Below are positions 6,714-15,851 of a stretch of 64,000 bases of DNA, one piece after another (position 1 is the stretch's first letter; each line of letters begins with the position of its first letter). The translations under genes and the position numbers were made by a program. Location of the stretch: NCBI GenBank assembly GCA_963800255.1, contig CAWDAK010000006.1:62001-126000 (forward strand), given 5' to 3'. Source of the stretch: DATFVA01 sp963800255. GTDB lineage: Bacteria > Bacteroidota > Ignavibacteria > Ignavibacteriales > Ignavibacteriaceae. Below the pieces are notes generated by a model. That model was given only the letters and a program-made list of their open reading frames with translations. It searched no databases and was not told where the DNA came from.

Positions 6714-8760
6714 AAGTTGTATCAGGAATTCCTGTGTTTATTTTTATTGATTCCACCTTGAATTCTATCTGCTGGGAACCAATAGATTGTTTTATAGAAT
6801 AGGGATATTTAACGCCGTCGACCGGTCTGTAGTCACCATACAGTACATCCTGCGTAAAAGTGCCCTGCGGCGTGGCAACGTTTTTTGACTCTTTTACTTT
6901 ATAGCCTGTTTCAGGATCATAGTATTGTATCCATTTGGTTCCGGAAGGAAAGGTCATTTCCATTCTATAAGCATTTTTGCCATTAACTTTTTCTGTACCT
7001 GTCAGCTTAAGTTTAACACCGAGTGAATCGAGGTTAAGAAGCAGATGAAGCGTCGACTCATTTTTTAGTTTCTCAAGTTCATCACCTTCAATTTTCATCT
7101 GCTGACCTCCGGTTATCATCTCACCTTCATGTCCGTTGAAGATTATATCCTGGGTCATTCCGCCGGCAACCACTTCCTGTTTAAAAAGATCAGGTTCTTT
7201 CTGGAATATTTTAGTAGTAACGTCAAAGCCCTGAACGTTCCCTGTCATAATTGTAGTTCTATCATGTACATTGGCCAGGTTCTCCTTCCCGCCGATAGCA
7301 TTTATATAGTTATTTATAACCTCTTCCGCTGAAAGGTTTCCCGGCACAGATGAAAGTGAGGTGTCAATTTTATTTCCGTATTTATCATATAACAGTATTG
7401 GTCCGAATTGTTTCAAGCCGTCTTTAACCTGGTCGGCGTTACCCACTACAACAATGTTAGAGTGTTCCGGTTTTATATATTCTCCGGCTGCATTTTTTAT
7501 CTCTTCGGGTGTAACCGCAGCAACATTTTTAAGGTAATCAGCATAATAATTTTCTGGCAGGTTATATTTATCAATATTTATTGCGAACGATGCAATCGTT
7601 TGTGGATTTTCGAGGGAAATAGCAAAATTTCCTGTTACGTAATTCTTGATAACCTGTAATTCACTATCTGGAACAGTCTCATTTTTAATCCGGTTCATCT
7701 CAGATAAAATACGACTTACCGCACTGTCGGTTACAGCATTTCTTACATTGGTAAACGCGGTAAAGCTTCCTATATATTCATCTTTGGTTAGTCTTGAATT
7801 CGCACCATATGTAAAAGAATGCTTTTCTCTTAAATCCTGAAATAATCTGAAAGTACCGCCTCCCAGGATTGTATTCATCAGTCCCGCTGGAATAGCGTCT
7901 TTATCCCCGGGTTTGAGCTGAACGGGATAGGTTACATTAACAACAGACTGAACTGAATTCGGTCTGTCAACCAATTCTACTTTGGTTTCTGAGGGAGGCT
8001 CGGGTAAAGGGTAGTTGAATTCCGGAACATCTTTCTTTGCCCAGCTGCCGAGATATGTGGTAACAAGGTCTTTAGCCTTCTGTTCATTTATATCTCCTAC
8101 AACCGCCAGATATGAGATATTTGGCGCAAAAAACTTCTTATAATACTCCCTGCATTTTTCAAGCGTAATATTATCAACCGTTTCTTCTGTTTCAGGTTCC
8201 CCGTAAGGGTGTTCTTTTCCAAAGTTAACTACGTTCTTTACAGTTCCTGCAATTGCATCGGGATCATCTTTCTGACTTGCAAGATCTGATTTCATTCTTT
8301 TTTTAATTTTATCAAGTTCTTCCTGCTTAAAATCGGAGTTAAGGATTATATCAGACATTATTTTAAAGAGTGTATCGGCATGTTCAGTAAGACTCATACC
8401 ATAAACGCCGGTTGAGGAAGTAGAAAGTGAGGCTCCTATAAAATCTATTGCCTGGTCAAGCTCTTCCTTGCTCATATTTTTTGTACCGGTTCTAAGAAGC
8501 TCGCCTGCGGCAGAGATATATCCCGCAGTATCACCTTCAAGGATGGGATCCCTGTCGACCTGGAGTGAAAATGTAACCCTGGGCAGCTTATGGTTTTCAA
8601 CTACGAATACCTTCAAACCATTTGGAAGTTCAAAGTGTTCGTAACTTCCAAGCTCAATTTCAGGGGCAGGTCCGGGTTCGGGAGGATGGCTCCTGTCAAC
8701 TTGTGCACTTAAAGGGACGATAAACAATAATGCAGAAAGATAAGTGAGAAGTTTATGCAT
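6703..8760 (-). CDS. M16 peptidase family protein, inactive partner subunit with C-terminal extension
   Basis: The 685-residue product has a signal peptide (MHKLLTYLSALLFIVPLSAQ) and two M16 domains. The zinc motif HxxEH is absent; the matching place reads AGELLRTG. The Arg/Tyr pair of non-catalytic M16 subunits is kept (DLREKHSFTYGANSR). After about residue 480 comes a ~190-residue beta-rich extension resembling outer-membrane lipoprotein-sorting folds. Such proteins dimerise with a catalytic partner, and that partner is the next gene upstream (2-bp gap). It probably acts in the periplasm on peptides. Confidence 0.9.
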   Translation of the reverse strand: MHKLLTYLSALLFIVPLSAQVDRSHPPEPGPAPEIELGSYEHFELPNGLKVFVVENHKLPRVTFSLQVDRDPILEGDTAGYISAAGELLRTGTKNMSKEELDQAIDFIGASLSTSSTGVYGMSLTEHADTLFKIMSDIILNSDFKQEELDKIKKRMKSDLASQKDDPDAIAGTVKNVVNFGKEHPYGEPETEETVDNITLEKCREYYKKFFAPNISYLAVVGDINEQKAKDLVTTYLGSWAKKDVPEFNYPLPEPPSETKVELVDRPNSVQSVVNVTYPVQLKPGDKDAIPAGLMNTILGGGTFRLFQDLREKHSFTYGANSRLTKDEYIGSFTAFTNVRNAVTDSAVSRILSEMNRIKNETVPDSELQVIKNYVTGNFAISLENPQTIASFAINIDKYNLPENYYADYLKNVAAVTPEEIKNAAGEYIKPEHSNIVVVGNADQVKDGLKQFGPILLYDKYGNKIDTSLSSVPGNLSAEEVINNYINAIGGKENLANVHDRTTIMTGNVQGFDVTTKIFQKEPDLFKQEVVAGGMTQDIIFNGHEGEMITGGQQMKIEGDELEKLKNESTLHLLLNLDSLGVKLKLTGTEKVNGKNAYRMEMTFPSGTKWIQYYDPETGYKVKESKNVATPQGTFTQDVLYGDYRPVDGVKYPYSIKQSIGSQQIEFKVESIKINTGIPDTTFEL

Positions 8761-8762
8761 GA

Positions 8763-10091
8763 TTATTTTCCTCCTTTCTTTTCCGGGAGATAATAAAGCA
8801 CCACACGGTTGCTGTCTTTTAAATATTTATCAGCAACCCGCTTAATATCTTCTTTTGTAACATTCATCAGTTTATCCAGTTCTGTGTTGATAGCGTTTGT
8901 ATTTCCATAAATTGTATAGTAATAAGCAAGATTTTCTGCTATCCCGGCATCTGTTGCATTTTGATTAACATAATTTGTTTCAACCTGGTTTTTGAGCTTC
9001 TGCATCTCCTCATCAGTAATAACAGAATCTTTGACTCTGTCAATTTCCTGATTGATAAGGTTTTTAAGTTCATCAGCATCAACACCCTGGTTTGCAATAG
9101 CAAGAGAAATAAATAAACCGGGATTTTCAAGGGCGGCAGGAAAAGCTCCTACATAAACTGCTTTCTGGGTTTCATCAACCAGCTTTTTATAAAGCCTTGA
9201 ACTTCTTCCGCCCGATAGCAGGGTGGTAAGCATGCTTATAGAATAATAATCTTCCGTTCCGACGGCCGGAATATGATATGCTTCAACAATTGCAGGAAGC
9301 TGAATATTATCATAAGCTGTGTCAATTATTTCCGACTGCTGAGCAGGTTCTTCAACGTCGGGTCTGAATATTTCGTTGGTACCCCCGGGTATTTCAGAAA
9401 AATATTTATCTATCAGTTCTTTTGCCTGGTCAATCTGAATATCTCCGGCTATTGAAAGTACCGCGTTTTGTGGGACATAAAACGTCTTATAAAAATTCCT
9501 GAATTCATCGATACTTGCCTGGTCAATGTATTGTGCAGATCCTATGGGCATCCATCTATAGGGAGAAACCTTAAAGGCATCCCTGAAAGTAACTTCCCAG
9601 ATCTTTCCATAAGGCTGATTATCAAGCCGTTGTTTCTTCTCCTCTTTTACAACCTTTCTCTGGGTTTCTACGCCCACACTGTCAATTTTAAGATGAAGCA
9701 TCCGTTCGGATTCCATATATAGTCCAAGTGACAGCTGGTTAGACGGAAGCACTTCATAATAATATGTCCTGTCGAAATCAGTATTTGCGTTAAGTTCCCC
9801 TCCCGCATTTTCAACCATTTTCATGTATTCGCCTCTGCCGATATTCGGGGATCCTTCAAACATCAGATGTTCAAAGAAATGAGCAAAACCCGTCCTGTCA
9901 GGTTTTTCATTCTTTGATCCCACATGATACATCACAGATACCGCAACAATAGGAGTTGAATTATCCTGGTGAAGTATTACGTGTAATCCGTTATCAAGAT
10001 TGAACTCAGTGAATTTAACATTATTCTGTGCCCGAGATGTAATTATAAATAGAAAAGGCAGCAGCACATAAAGAAGTGATAGCCTATTCAT
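8763..10091 (-). CDS. M16 family zinc metallopeptidase, catalytic subunit
   Basis: I choose ATG at 10091 rather than the longer frame (to 10154): it begins a proper signal peptide (MNRLSLLYVLLPFLFIITSRAQ) and has AAGGA placed correctly upstream. The 442 residues carry the inverted zinc motif HFFEH (H71, E74, H75) and the downstream acidic residues in VVKEEKKQR. M16 peptidases degrade short peptides or process precursors. Together with the next gene it forms the usual active/inactive pair, here as first gene of a four-gene leftward operon. Confidence 0.93.
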   Translation of the reverse strand: MNRLSLLYVLLPFLFIITSRAQNNVKFTEFNLDNGLHVILHQDNSTPIVAVSVMYHVGSKNEKPDRTGFAHFFEHLMFEGSPNIGRGEYMKMVENAGGELNANTDFDRTYYYEVLPSNQLSLGLYMESERMLHLKIDSVGVETQRKVVKEEKKQRLDNQPYGKIWEVTFRDAFKVSPYRWMPIGSAQYIDQASIDEFRNFYKTFYVPQNAVLSIAGDIQIDQAKELIDKYFSEIPGGTNEIFRPDVEEPAQQSEIIDTAYDNIQLPAIVEAYHIPAVGTEDYYSISMLTTLLSGGRSSRLYKKLVDETQKAVYVGAFPAALENPGLFISLAIANQGVDADELKNLINQEIDRVKDSVITDEEMQKLKNQVETNYVNQNATDAGIAENLAYYYTIYGNTNAINTELDKLMNVTKEDIKRVADKYLKDSNRVVLYYLPEKKGGK

Positions 10092-10237
10092 AAAGTGTCC
10101 TTTATAAATAATAATTTTGTTTTTGATAATCATACAAAATAGGATTATTATCACGATAATTAAACATTAAAACGAAGTATCGGTCTCAAATGTGATTTGG
10201 CGATTGGTTGTATAATGTCTTAGGTTTGAAATTAAAA

Positions 10238-11572
10238 ATGAAAAATATATTTGTTATAGGCGCGGGAAGAACCGCAACTGCATTAATCTCATACCTGCTT
10301 GATAAGGCAGGGGAACATAAATGGAAAATTACTGTTGGCGACTTTGATTTTACCCTGGCCGAAAAAAAAATAGGGAATAGTCCTAACGGCAGAGCAATTA
10401 AATTTGACGCTTTTAACGAACAGCAGAGAGAGACTGAAATATCCGATGCTGATATAGTTATTTCTTTTCTTCCTCCTTCCCTGCACGAAACAATTGCCCT
10501 GGAATGCCTGAAGCAGAAAACAAATATGGTTACTGCTTCCTATGTAACTCCTGGAATGATGAAACTCGATGAAGACGTGAAAAGAAATGGTCTCCTTTTT
10601 CTGAATGAGATGGGGCTCGACCCTGGAATAGATCATATGGATGTAATGCATATGAAAGAAAAAGTTGATTCCGAGGGCGGTGAAATTATTTCACTGAAAT
10701 CGTTCTGCGGAGCCTTAATCTCTCCTGAGTCTGATGATAACCCATGGCATTATAAATTCACCTGGAGCCCGATGAACGTGATTCTTGCAGGACAGGGTAA
10801 TGCAAGGTATAAAGAGAATTCAGAAATAAAAGAAGTACCGTATGAAAAACTTTTTATGAATACGGAAAAAATAGATGTGCCCGGTCTTGGCGCTTTTGAG
10901 GCTTACCCTAACAGGGATTCAATACCGTATATCGTGAAGTATGGATTAAATGGGGTGAAGGATTTTTACCGGGGAACTTTAAGAAGACCCGGTTTCTGTG
11001 AGGCATGGAGTGCCTTGATAAAAATAGGACTAACAAACAGTGAAAGGGTTTGGAAAGATACACGGAATTTAACTATATCAGAATGGGTGAAGTCATCGTT
11101 ACCCTCATCCAATGGTTTACCTCTTGAAGATGAGATAGCATCCTACCTTCAGATATCCAAAAATGATGAGGTCTTTAAAAAGATCAGCTGGCTGGATTTA
11201 TTTAGTAATAAAAAAATTGACAGCGGAGAAGCTGCTTCATCTCAGATACTTCTGAACCTGCTGATGGATAAATGGGAATTCCGGGAGGGGGACCGTGATA
11301 TGGTAGTGCTCCGTACTGAAATAATATATAAATCCAATAAGGGCAGAAAGAAAATTTCTTCTACAATGATTTATAAAGGAACGGATCAATTGAATACTGC
11401 GATGACGTATACAGGTGGATTACCGGTAGGCATTGCGGTGAAATTAATTGCCTCTGAGGAAATAAAAGAAAAGGGTGTAGTTATTCCCGTTTACAAGGAT
11501 ATTTATACCCCGGTATTAAAGGAACTTCAGGAATACGGAATTAAATTCATCGAGGAAGAAACGGCATATTAA
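10238..11572 (+). CDS. saccharopine dehydrogenase (L-glutamate-forming) family protein
   Basis: I choose ATG at 10238 over 10208 because MKNIFVIGAGRTATALISYL puts the Rossmann GxGxxxxA motif at the N-terminus, as in the family. The 444 residues include the family's MGLDPGIDHM motif. The enzyme splits saccharopine to glutamate and aminoadipate semialdehyde using NAD(P). The convergent neighbour encodes the lysine-ketoglutarate reductase half; in animals and plants the two are fused (AASS). The stops are only 3 bp apart. Biosynthetic use (lysine via aminoadipate) is less likely but not excluded. Confidence 0.88.
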   Translation: MKNIFVIGAGRTATALISYLLDKAGEHKWKITVGDFDFTLAEKKIGNSPNGRAIKFDAFNEQQRETEISDADIVISFLPPSLHETIALECLKQKTNMVTASYVTPGMMKLDEDVKRNGLLFLNEMGLDPGIDHMDVMHMKEKVDSEGGEIISLKSFCGALISPESDDNPWHYKFTWSPMNVILAGQGNARYKENSEIKEVPYEKLFMNTEKIDVPGLGAFEAYPNRDSIPYIVKYGLNGVKDFYRGTLRRPGFCEAWSALIKIGLTNSERVWKDTRNLTISEWVKSSLPSSNGLPLEDEIASYLQISKNDEVFKKISWLDLFSNKKIDSGEAASSQILLNLLMDKWEFREGDRDMVVLRTEIIYKSNKGRKKISSTMIYKGTDQLNTAMTYTGGLPVGIAVKLIASEEIKEKGVVIPVYKDIYTPVLKELQEYGIKFIEEETAY

Positions 11573-11575
11573 ATA

Positions 11576-12931
11576 TCAGGCTATATAATTCTTCATATAA
11601 AAGTAATCGTCAGCGAATTCACCTCTCCAGATGATCGCGGCCCTCTTTATTTCATCAGGCAATCCTGAATCCTCAAGACTTCGTGAATAATCAGCCGAAA
11701 TAATAGCATCAAGAAATACGGAAAGATCTTTGCTGAACTGGCGGGACGCATCTATTGAAAACTCACATGGAAGGTTTGTAACGGACATAACTGCAATTCC
11801 TTCTCCCTCAAATCCCATCCTTATTGTTTCGCTCAAAGGATTGTATATATATACGGGATCGTCTATCCAGGTTTCTTTGGAGAACTCAATGGATCCATTA
11901 GGATCACAGGTGATATCACCTATTGCAACCAGGTTTTTACTTTTTTTGAATAATTCTTTCATCAAACTTTTTGAGAGAGCCCTTGGATACTTAGGTTCCC
12001 ACAGAATACAGTTCATCAGGATAGAAATACGGGGAATCAATGCGTCAAGGTTTGATTCATAAAATTCAGGGTATATAAGGTAATGCTGACGTTTCTCCTT
12101 TTTATTTAATCTCTGGTAGTTGTCAGGATCAATACCTTCTCCTGCTTTAAGGCGGTACGTTTCGTTAATAGAAAGAATAAGCTTATAAACTTTATGTCTC
12201 GAACCATGATGAAATATCTCCTCAAGCCTGTCTGATTTAATTTCTTCAACCGGCAGAAGATTATAAATTTGCTGTGCCCCGAAACTTGTTTTTCCCTTAC
12301 CCAGGAAGCAGGTTATGATGGGCGGAATTCCGGCCGGCGTACCGTTTTCTGATATCTGCCTTCCTGCCTCTGAAATTAAATCGCTTATGGACTGTAGATC
12401 TTCTCCCTCGATTGCCTGGGGAATGTTTTCAAAAGGATTAGAAATCCCTTTAATTTTTAGTCTCTGACCAAACGCCCATAATGTATCAACCATGCCGGCA
12501 TACCCCGCGTTGTATGAAAACGCGTTAATAAGTCTGTGGTTGTTTACATCCCTTATCCTCTCATAATCAATCACGGTATTTCGCAGATCAATGAATGTTT
12601 TCAACATTTCCCGGTTTTTCAACTGTCCCTTAAATGTATGAGAAAATAAAAGGTAAACTTTTTCCGGCAGAATTCGTTTAACAGGAATTTCCTTTAACCC
12701 GAAAATAACATCAGCTTTTGAAAGGTCCTCATTAATTTCGGCGCCCACCTTAAGGTATTCATCGTCGTGGAAAGCTCTTTTTACTTCACCGGTTGGGGGA
12801 TATTTGGCAGGCTGTACTATCAGTTTGTGCCCTTGATGCACAATACCGGAAGCAAAGGCCGGGGTGATAGCCACTCTTTTCTCACCTTTTTTGTTAACAG
12901 CTTCCCTTAATATTCCTATTGTATTATTCAT
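11576..12931 (-). CDS. lysine-ketoglutarate reductase (LKR domain of AASS type)
   Basis: ATG at 12931 is preferred (GGGAA just upstream, product begins MNNTIGILREAVNKKGEKRVA); the longer frame would need a TTG at 12955. The 451 residues show the alanine-dehydrogenase/LKR N-terminal signature (ILRE...KRVAITP), substrate-region FSHTFKGQ, and the LKR C-terminus (GDITCDPNGSIEF, NLPCEFSIDAS). The enzyme condenses lysine and 2-oxoglutarate to saccharopine with NADPH. Being separate from, and convergent with, the dehydrogenase half, it lets the two be regulated independently. Confidence 0.88.
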   Translation of the reverse strand: MNNTIGILREAVNKKGEKRVAITPAFASGIVHQGHKLIVQPAKYPPTGEVKRAFHDDEYLKVGAEINEDLSKADVIFGLKEIPVKRILPEKVYLLFSHTFKGQLKNREMLKTFIDLRNTVIDYERIRDVNNHRLINAFSYNAGYAGMVDTLWAFGQRLKIKGISNPFENIPQAIEGEDLQSISDLISEAGRQISENGTPAGIPPIITCFLGKGKTSFGAQQIYNLLPVEEIKSDRLEEIFHHGSRHKVYKLILSINETYRLKAGEGIDPDNYQRLNKKEKRQHYLIYPEFYESNLDALIPRISILMNCILWEPKYPRALSKSLMKELFKKSKNLVAIGDITCDPNGSIEFSKETWIDDPVYIYNPLSETIRMGFEGEGIAVMSVTNLPCEFSIDASRQFSKDLSVFLDAIISADYSRSLEDSGLPDEIKRAAIIWRGEFADDYFYMKNYIA

Positions 12932-12970
12932 TATTTCCCGATATTTAATCCTCAATTTAAGAAAATATTA

Positions 12971-15382
12971 ATGAAGCAGTTTTTTATTCTCATTTCTCTG
13001 GCACTATGCCTGTCATCGGCATCAGCACAGCAGGTTTTGATCGAAGGGAAAGTCGCGGATGATGCCAATAATCCTCTGCCGTTTGCTAACATCAGGGTAA
13101 ACGGCACAACACTCGGAACTTCGGCAAACAGCGGCGGCCAATACGAGCTTAAACTTACTCCCGGAACATATGCGCTAATCGCTTCCTATATCGGGTATAT
13201 TTCTGACACCATTAAAGTTGAGGCTGCCGACGGAACTGTTAAACGGGATTTCACCCTTAAACAGACAAATATCAGTCTTCCTCCAATAACAGTACTGCCG
13301 GGTGTGAATCCTGCCCTGGAAATCATCAGGAAGGCAATATTGAGAAAAAAAGAGCGGGCTGTTTTATTAGGCAGTTATGAATATATGGCTTACACGAAAG
13401 GAATAGTTAAAACCCAGGGAGATATTAGTTCGGGCAATAACAGCATAGGAATTAATATAGGGAGCAGCGATACAATTCCTCTTAAGATCTCCGCAATAAT
13501 AGAAAATCAGAGCGAGGGATTCTTCAAAAAACCGGATGAATATAAAGAACTGATCCTTGCTAGAAAGCAGACTGCTAACCTGCCTTCTTCGATAAATATA
13601 CTTACAGGCGGGAGGCTTATTCAGAATTTTTATGAGGAATCCGTTAACTTCCTCGGGGAAGCACTACCCGGACCTCTTGCAGATAATGCCCTGTCATACT
13701 ACTATTATTATATTGAGAACACCGTTGCTATAAATAATACCACAGTATACCGGATTCATATAACACCGGAAGATAATCATGACCCCGGCTTCACCGGAAG
13801 TATTTATATAGCTGCAGATTCCTATGATTTGCTGGAAGTCAATTTAAACCTCAATGATGCTGCGAATACCGGAGGGTTATTTGATTCGGTGAATGTCTTC
13901 CAGCATTTTACTGCTTTTACTGATTCAATAGTGATGCCTGTAGATTATATGCTTTATGTTAAAGCAAATTATCTGAACCTGGCAAGATTCGCATTTGAAC
14001 TAAACACAATACTTTACGATTACAAAATAAATCCTGAGCTTAACGATGGTGATTTTGGAAAAGCTGTCATTAAGGTTGTTCCGGGGGCAGACGAAAAGGA
14101 TTCGACTTATTGGAGCGCAATCCAGAGCATTCCCAATACACCGGCTGAACAAGCAGCCTATGAAAGGATAGACAGTCTTGAGAATATTCCTCTGACCTTC
14201 TGGGATAGGTTTTCTTTCCTTTCCTCCAGGATCTACCTGGATAAATATATTGCAGTGAGCGCTCCTTTAGGTATGTATCATTTTAACCGTGTTGAGGGCC
14301 ATACTATTGATTTCGGTCTGTTTGTTGAAGCTGCAGCGAAAAAAAGACTAAATGGCAATGTGAACTTTTCTTATGGATTCTCAGATAAAAAGTGGAAAGA
14401 AGATCTTTCTGTTGAATATTTATTGGGGGATTACAGGACATATTCTATCGGTCTGAACGTCTTCAATAAGTTAAACGTTCTCTTCGGAGAATCAGAAGAA
14501 TACGGCAAACTTATCCCTTCACTGCTTGCTCTAATTTCTAAATATGAATTCAGAAACTATTATTATACAAAAGGATTCGAACTCAATTTCTACGGAGAGG
14601 TCTTTCCTGTGCTCGCTTTATCTGCAGGTTTAACAAATCATACTGATAACAGTGCAGTTACAAAAACTGATTTCTCTTTTTTTAATAAGGACAAAGCGTA
14701 CCCCCCGAACCAGGTCGTCTATGATGCACGGATAAATGCTGTATCAGCCGGATTTAAATTAGACTTCAGAGACTACATTGAAGACGGCTACTTCAGAAGA
14801 AGGATCTCCCGGGGAAAATCTTATATTACTGTAAGAGGAAATGTTGAATTCTCAGATAAAAAAATCTTAAGTAGCGGACTTAACTACACAACTTACAAGC
14901 TGATTCTGGGAGGGGCATTAAATACCTTCACCTCCCTGCACCTTGGTTACAGAATTATGGGAATGTATAACCGGGGAAGTCTGCATTATCAATCCCTTTA
15001 TGCACTGCCAGGCAATATAGATATACTTTTCCAGAAGTATTCTTTCCGTACCTTAAACGTTAATGAGATATTCGGAAGCAGGGTTATCACCATTAACCTG
15101 GAGCATGATTTTCAGGATTTAATTTTCAGAGCCCTGAAAATTCCCGGTCTGAGGGATTGGGGTATTCAATTCAGCACTTTCTTTAATGCCGCATACAGCG
15201 ATATAGGGAAAGAGACAACCACATATTTGCCGGTTCATGTTCGAACATTCCCTCACCCGTTTTATGAGGCAGGAATAGGTTTATCGCAGGTCCTGATACC
15301 CCTGGAAGTTGAATTTGCATGGAGACTCAATTATCTGGGTGAGAATAATTTCAGAATAGGGATAAATTCGTTTCTTTTTTAG
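12971..15382 (+). CDS. DUF5686-type outer-membrane protein with carboxypeptidase-regulatory-like domain
   Basis: The 803-residue product has a signal peptide (to about residue 19), then a CarboxypepD_reg-like beta sandwich (about 22-95: EGKVADDANNPLPFANIRV...GYISDT). A DUF5686 body follows with many amphipathic beta strands, ending in ...INSFLF with a terminal Phe, as outer-membrane barrels do. Proteins of this type are common in Bacteroidota and related phyla and may act in surface attachment or export; function is not established. It is divergent from the LKR gene with about 40 bp between starts. Confidence 0.85.
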   Translation: MKQFFILISLALCLSSASAQQVLIEGKVADDANNPLPFANIRVNGTTLGTSANSGGQYELKLTPGTYALIASYIGYISDTIKVEAADGTVKRDFTLKQTNISLPPITVLPGVNPALEIIRKAILRKKERAVLLGSYEYMAYTKGIVKTQGDISSGNNSIGINIGSSDTIPLKISAIIENQSEGFFKKPDEYKELILARKQTANLPSSINILTGGRLIQNFYEESVNFLGEALPGPLADNALSYYYYYIENTVAINNTTVYRIHITPEDNHDPGFTGSIYIAADSYDLLEVNLNLNDAANTGGLFDSVNVFQHFTAFTDSIVMPVDYMLYVKANYLNLARFAFELNTILYDYKINPELNDGDFGKAVIKVVPGADEKDSTYWSAIQSIPNTPAEQAAYERIDSLENIPLTFWDRFSFLSSRIYLDKYIAVSAPLGMYHFNRVEGHTIDFGLFVEAAAKKRLNGNVNFSYGFSDKKWKEDLSVEYLLGDYRTYSIGLNVFNKLNVLFGESEEYGKLIPSLLALISKYEFRNYYYTKGFELNFYGEVFPVLALSAGLTNHTDNSAVTKTDFSFFNKDKAYPPNQVVYDARINAVSAGFKLDFRDYIEDGYFRRRISRGKSYITVRGNVEFSDKKILSSGLNYTTYKLILGGALNTFTSLHLGYRIMGMYNRGSLHYQSLYALPGNIDILFQKYSFRTLNVNEIFGSRVITINLEHDFQDLIFRALKIPGLRDWGIQFSTFFNAAYSDIGKETTTYLPVHVRTFPHPFYEAGIGLSQVLIPLEVEFAWRLNYLGENNFRIGINSFLF

Positions 15383-15401
15383 CAGGCTTTAAAATAAAAA
15401 A

Positions 15402-15421
15402 GCGCTCCGGAAAAAGAGCGC
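15402..15421 (-). terminator. terminator of the RRM protein gene
   Basis: GCGCTC (15402-15407) pairs with GAGCGC (15416-15421). On the reverse strand the stem is followed by TTTTTTATTTT, the U-run expected for a rho-independent stop. The plus strand lacks a U-run. Confidence 0.75.
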
Positions 15422-15446
15422 CTTAAAAAAGAAAGCTAACCAGAAA

Positions 15447-15698
15447 TTAACTCTTTGGTTTTGCTTCACTAACGATTATGCTGCGGCCGCTGAGTTCTGA
15501 ACCGTTCAGTGCATTAATTGCAGCATCTGCTTCGGAGTCATTTGACATTTCAACGAATCCGAAACCTCTGGATCTGCCAGTCTGACGATCGGTGATAACC
15601 TTCGCAGAAACTACAGTACCATGTGGTTCAAAAGCTGTGCGGAGAGAGTCATCAGTAACCGACCAGGGGAGAGATCCAACAAAAAGCTTAGTACTCAC
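15447..15698 (-). CDS. single-RRM RNA-binding protein
   Basis: The 83 residues are one RNA-recognition motif: RNP2 is LFVGSLPW (residues 5-12) and RNP1 is RGFGFVEM (about 44-51), with the aromatic residues that stack on RNA retained. The tail after the fold is only KPKS. Bacterial single-RRM proteins of this size are often cold-induced RNA chaperones. The leader contains a perfect hairpin (15733-15750). Confidence 0.93.
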   Translation of the reverse strand: MSTKLFVGSLPWSVTDDSLRTAFEPHGTVVSAKVITDRQTGRSRGFGFVEMSNDSEADAAINALNGSELSGRSIIVSEAKPKS

Positions 15699-15732
15699 TA
15701 ACTTACCTCTGAAAAATAATTGATAAAATAAC

Positions 15733-15750
15733 CACGGTGTTTAGACCGTG
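15733..15750. promoter_or_regulatory. hairpin in the leader of the RRM gene
   Basis: CACGGT (15733-15738) and ACCGTG (15745-15750) flank a 6-base loop, 35 bp before the RRM start codon. It may be part of the mRNA leader or an operator; no ribosome site is masked. Role inferred from position. Confidence 0.4.
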
Positions 15751-15851
15751 CAGAAAAATACCATTATTAAACAAAAAAACAAAGAAATTTTTGATTTATG
15801 CATTTTTGAGGGGCAGCTAATCCTGAAGATGCAATCGATGTGTGATTTTAA

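Noticed and set aside
12932..12955. TTG start extending the lysine-ketoglutarate reductase by 8 residues
   Set aside because: The ATG at 12931 has a better ribosome site and starts at the conserved domain.
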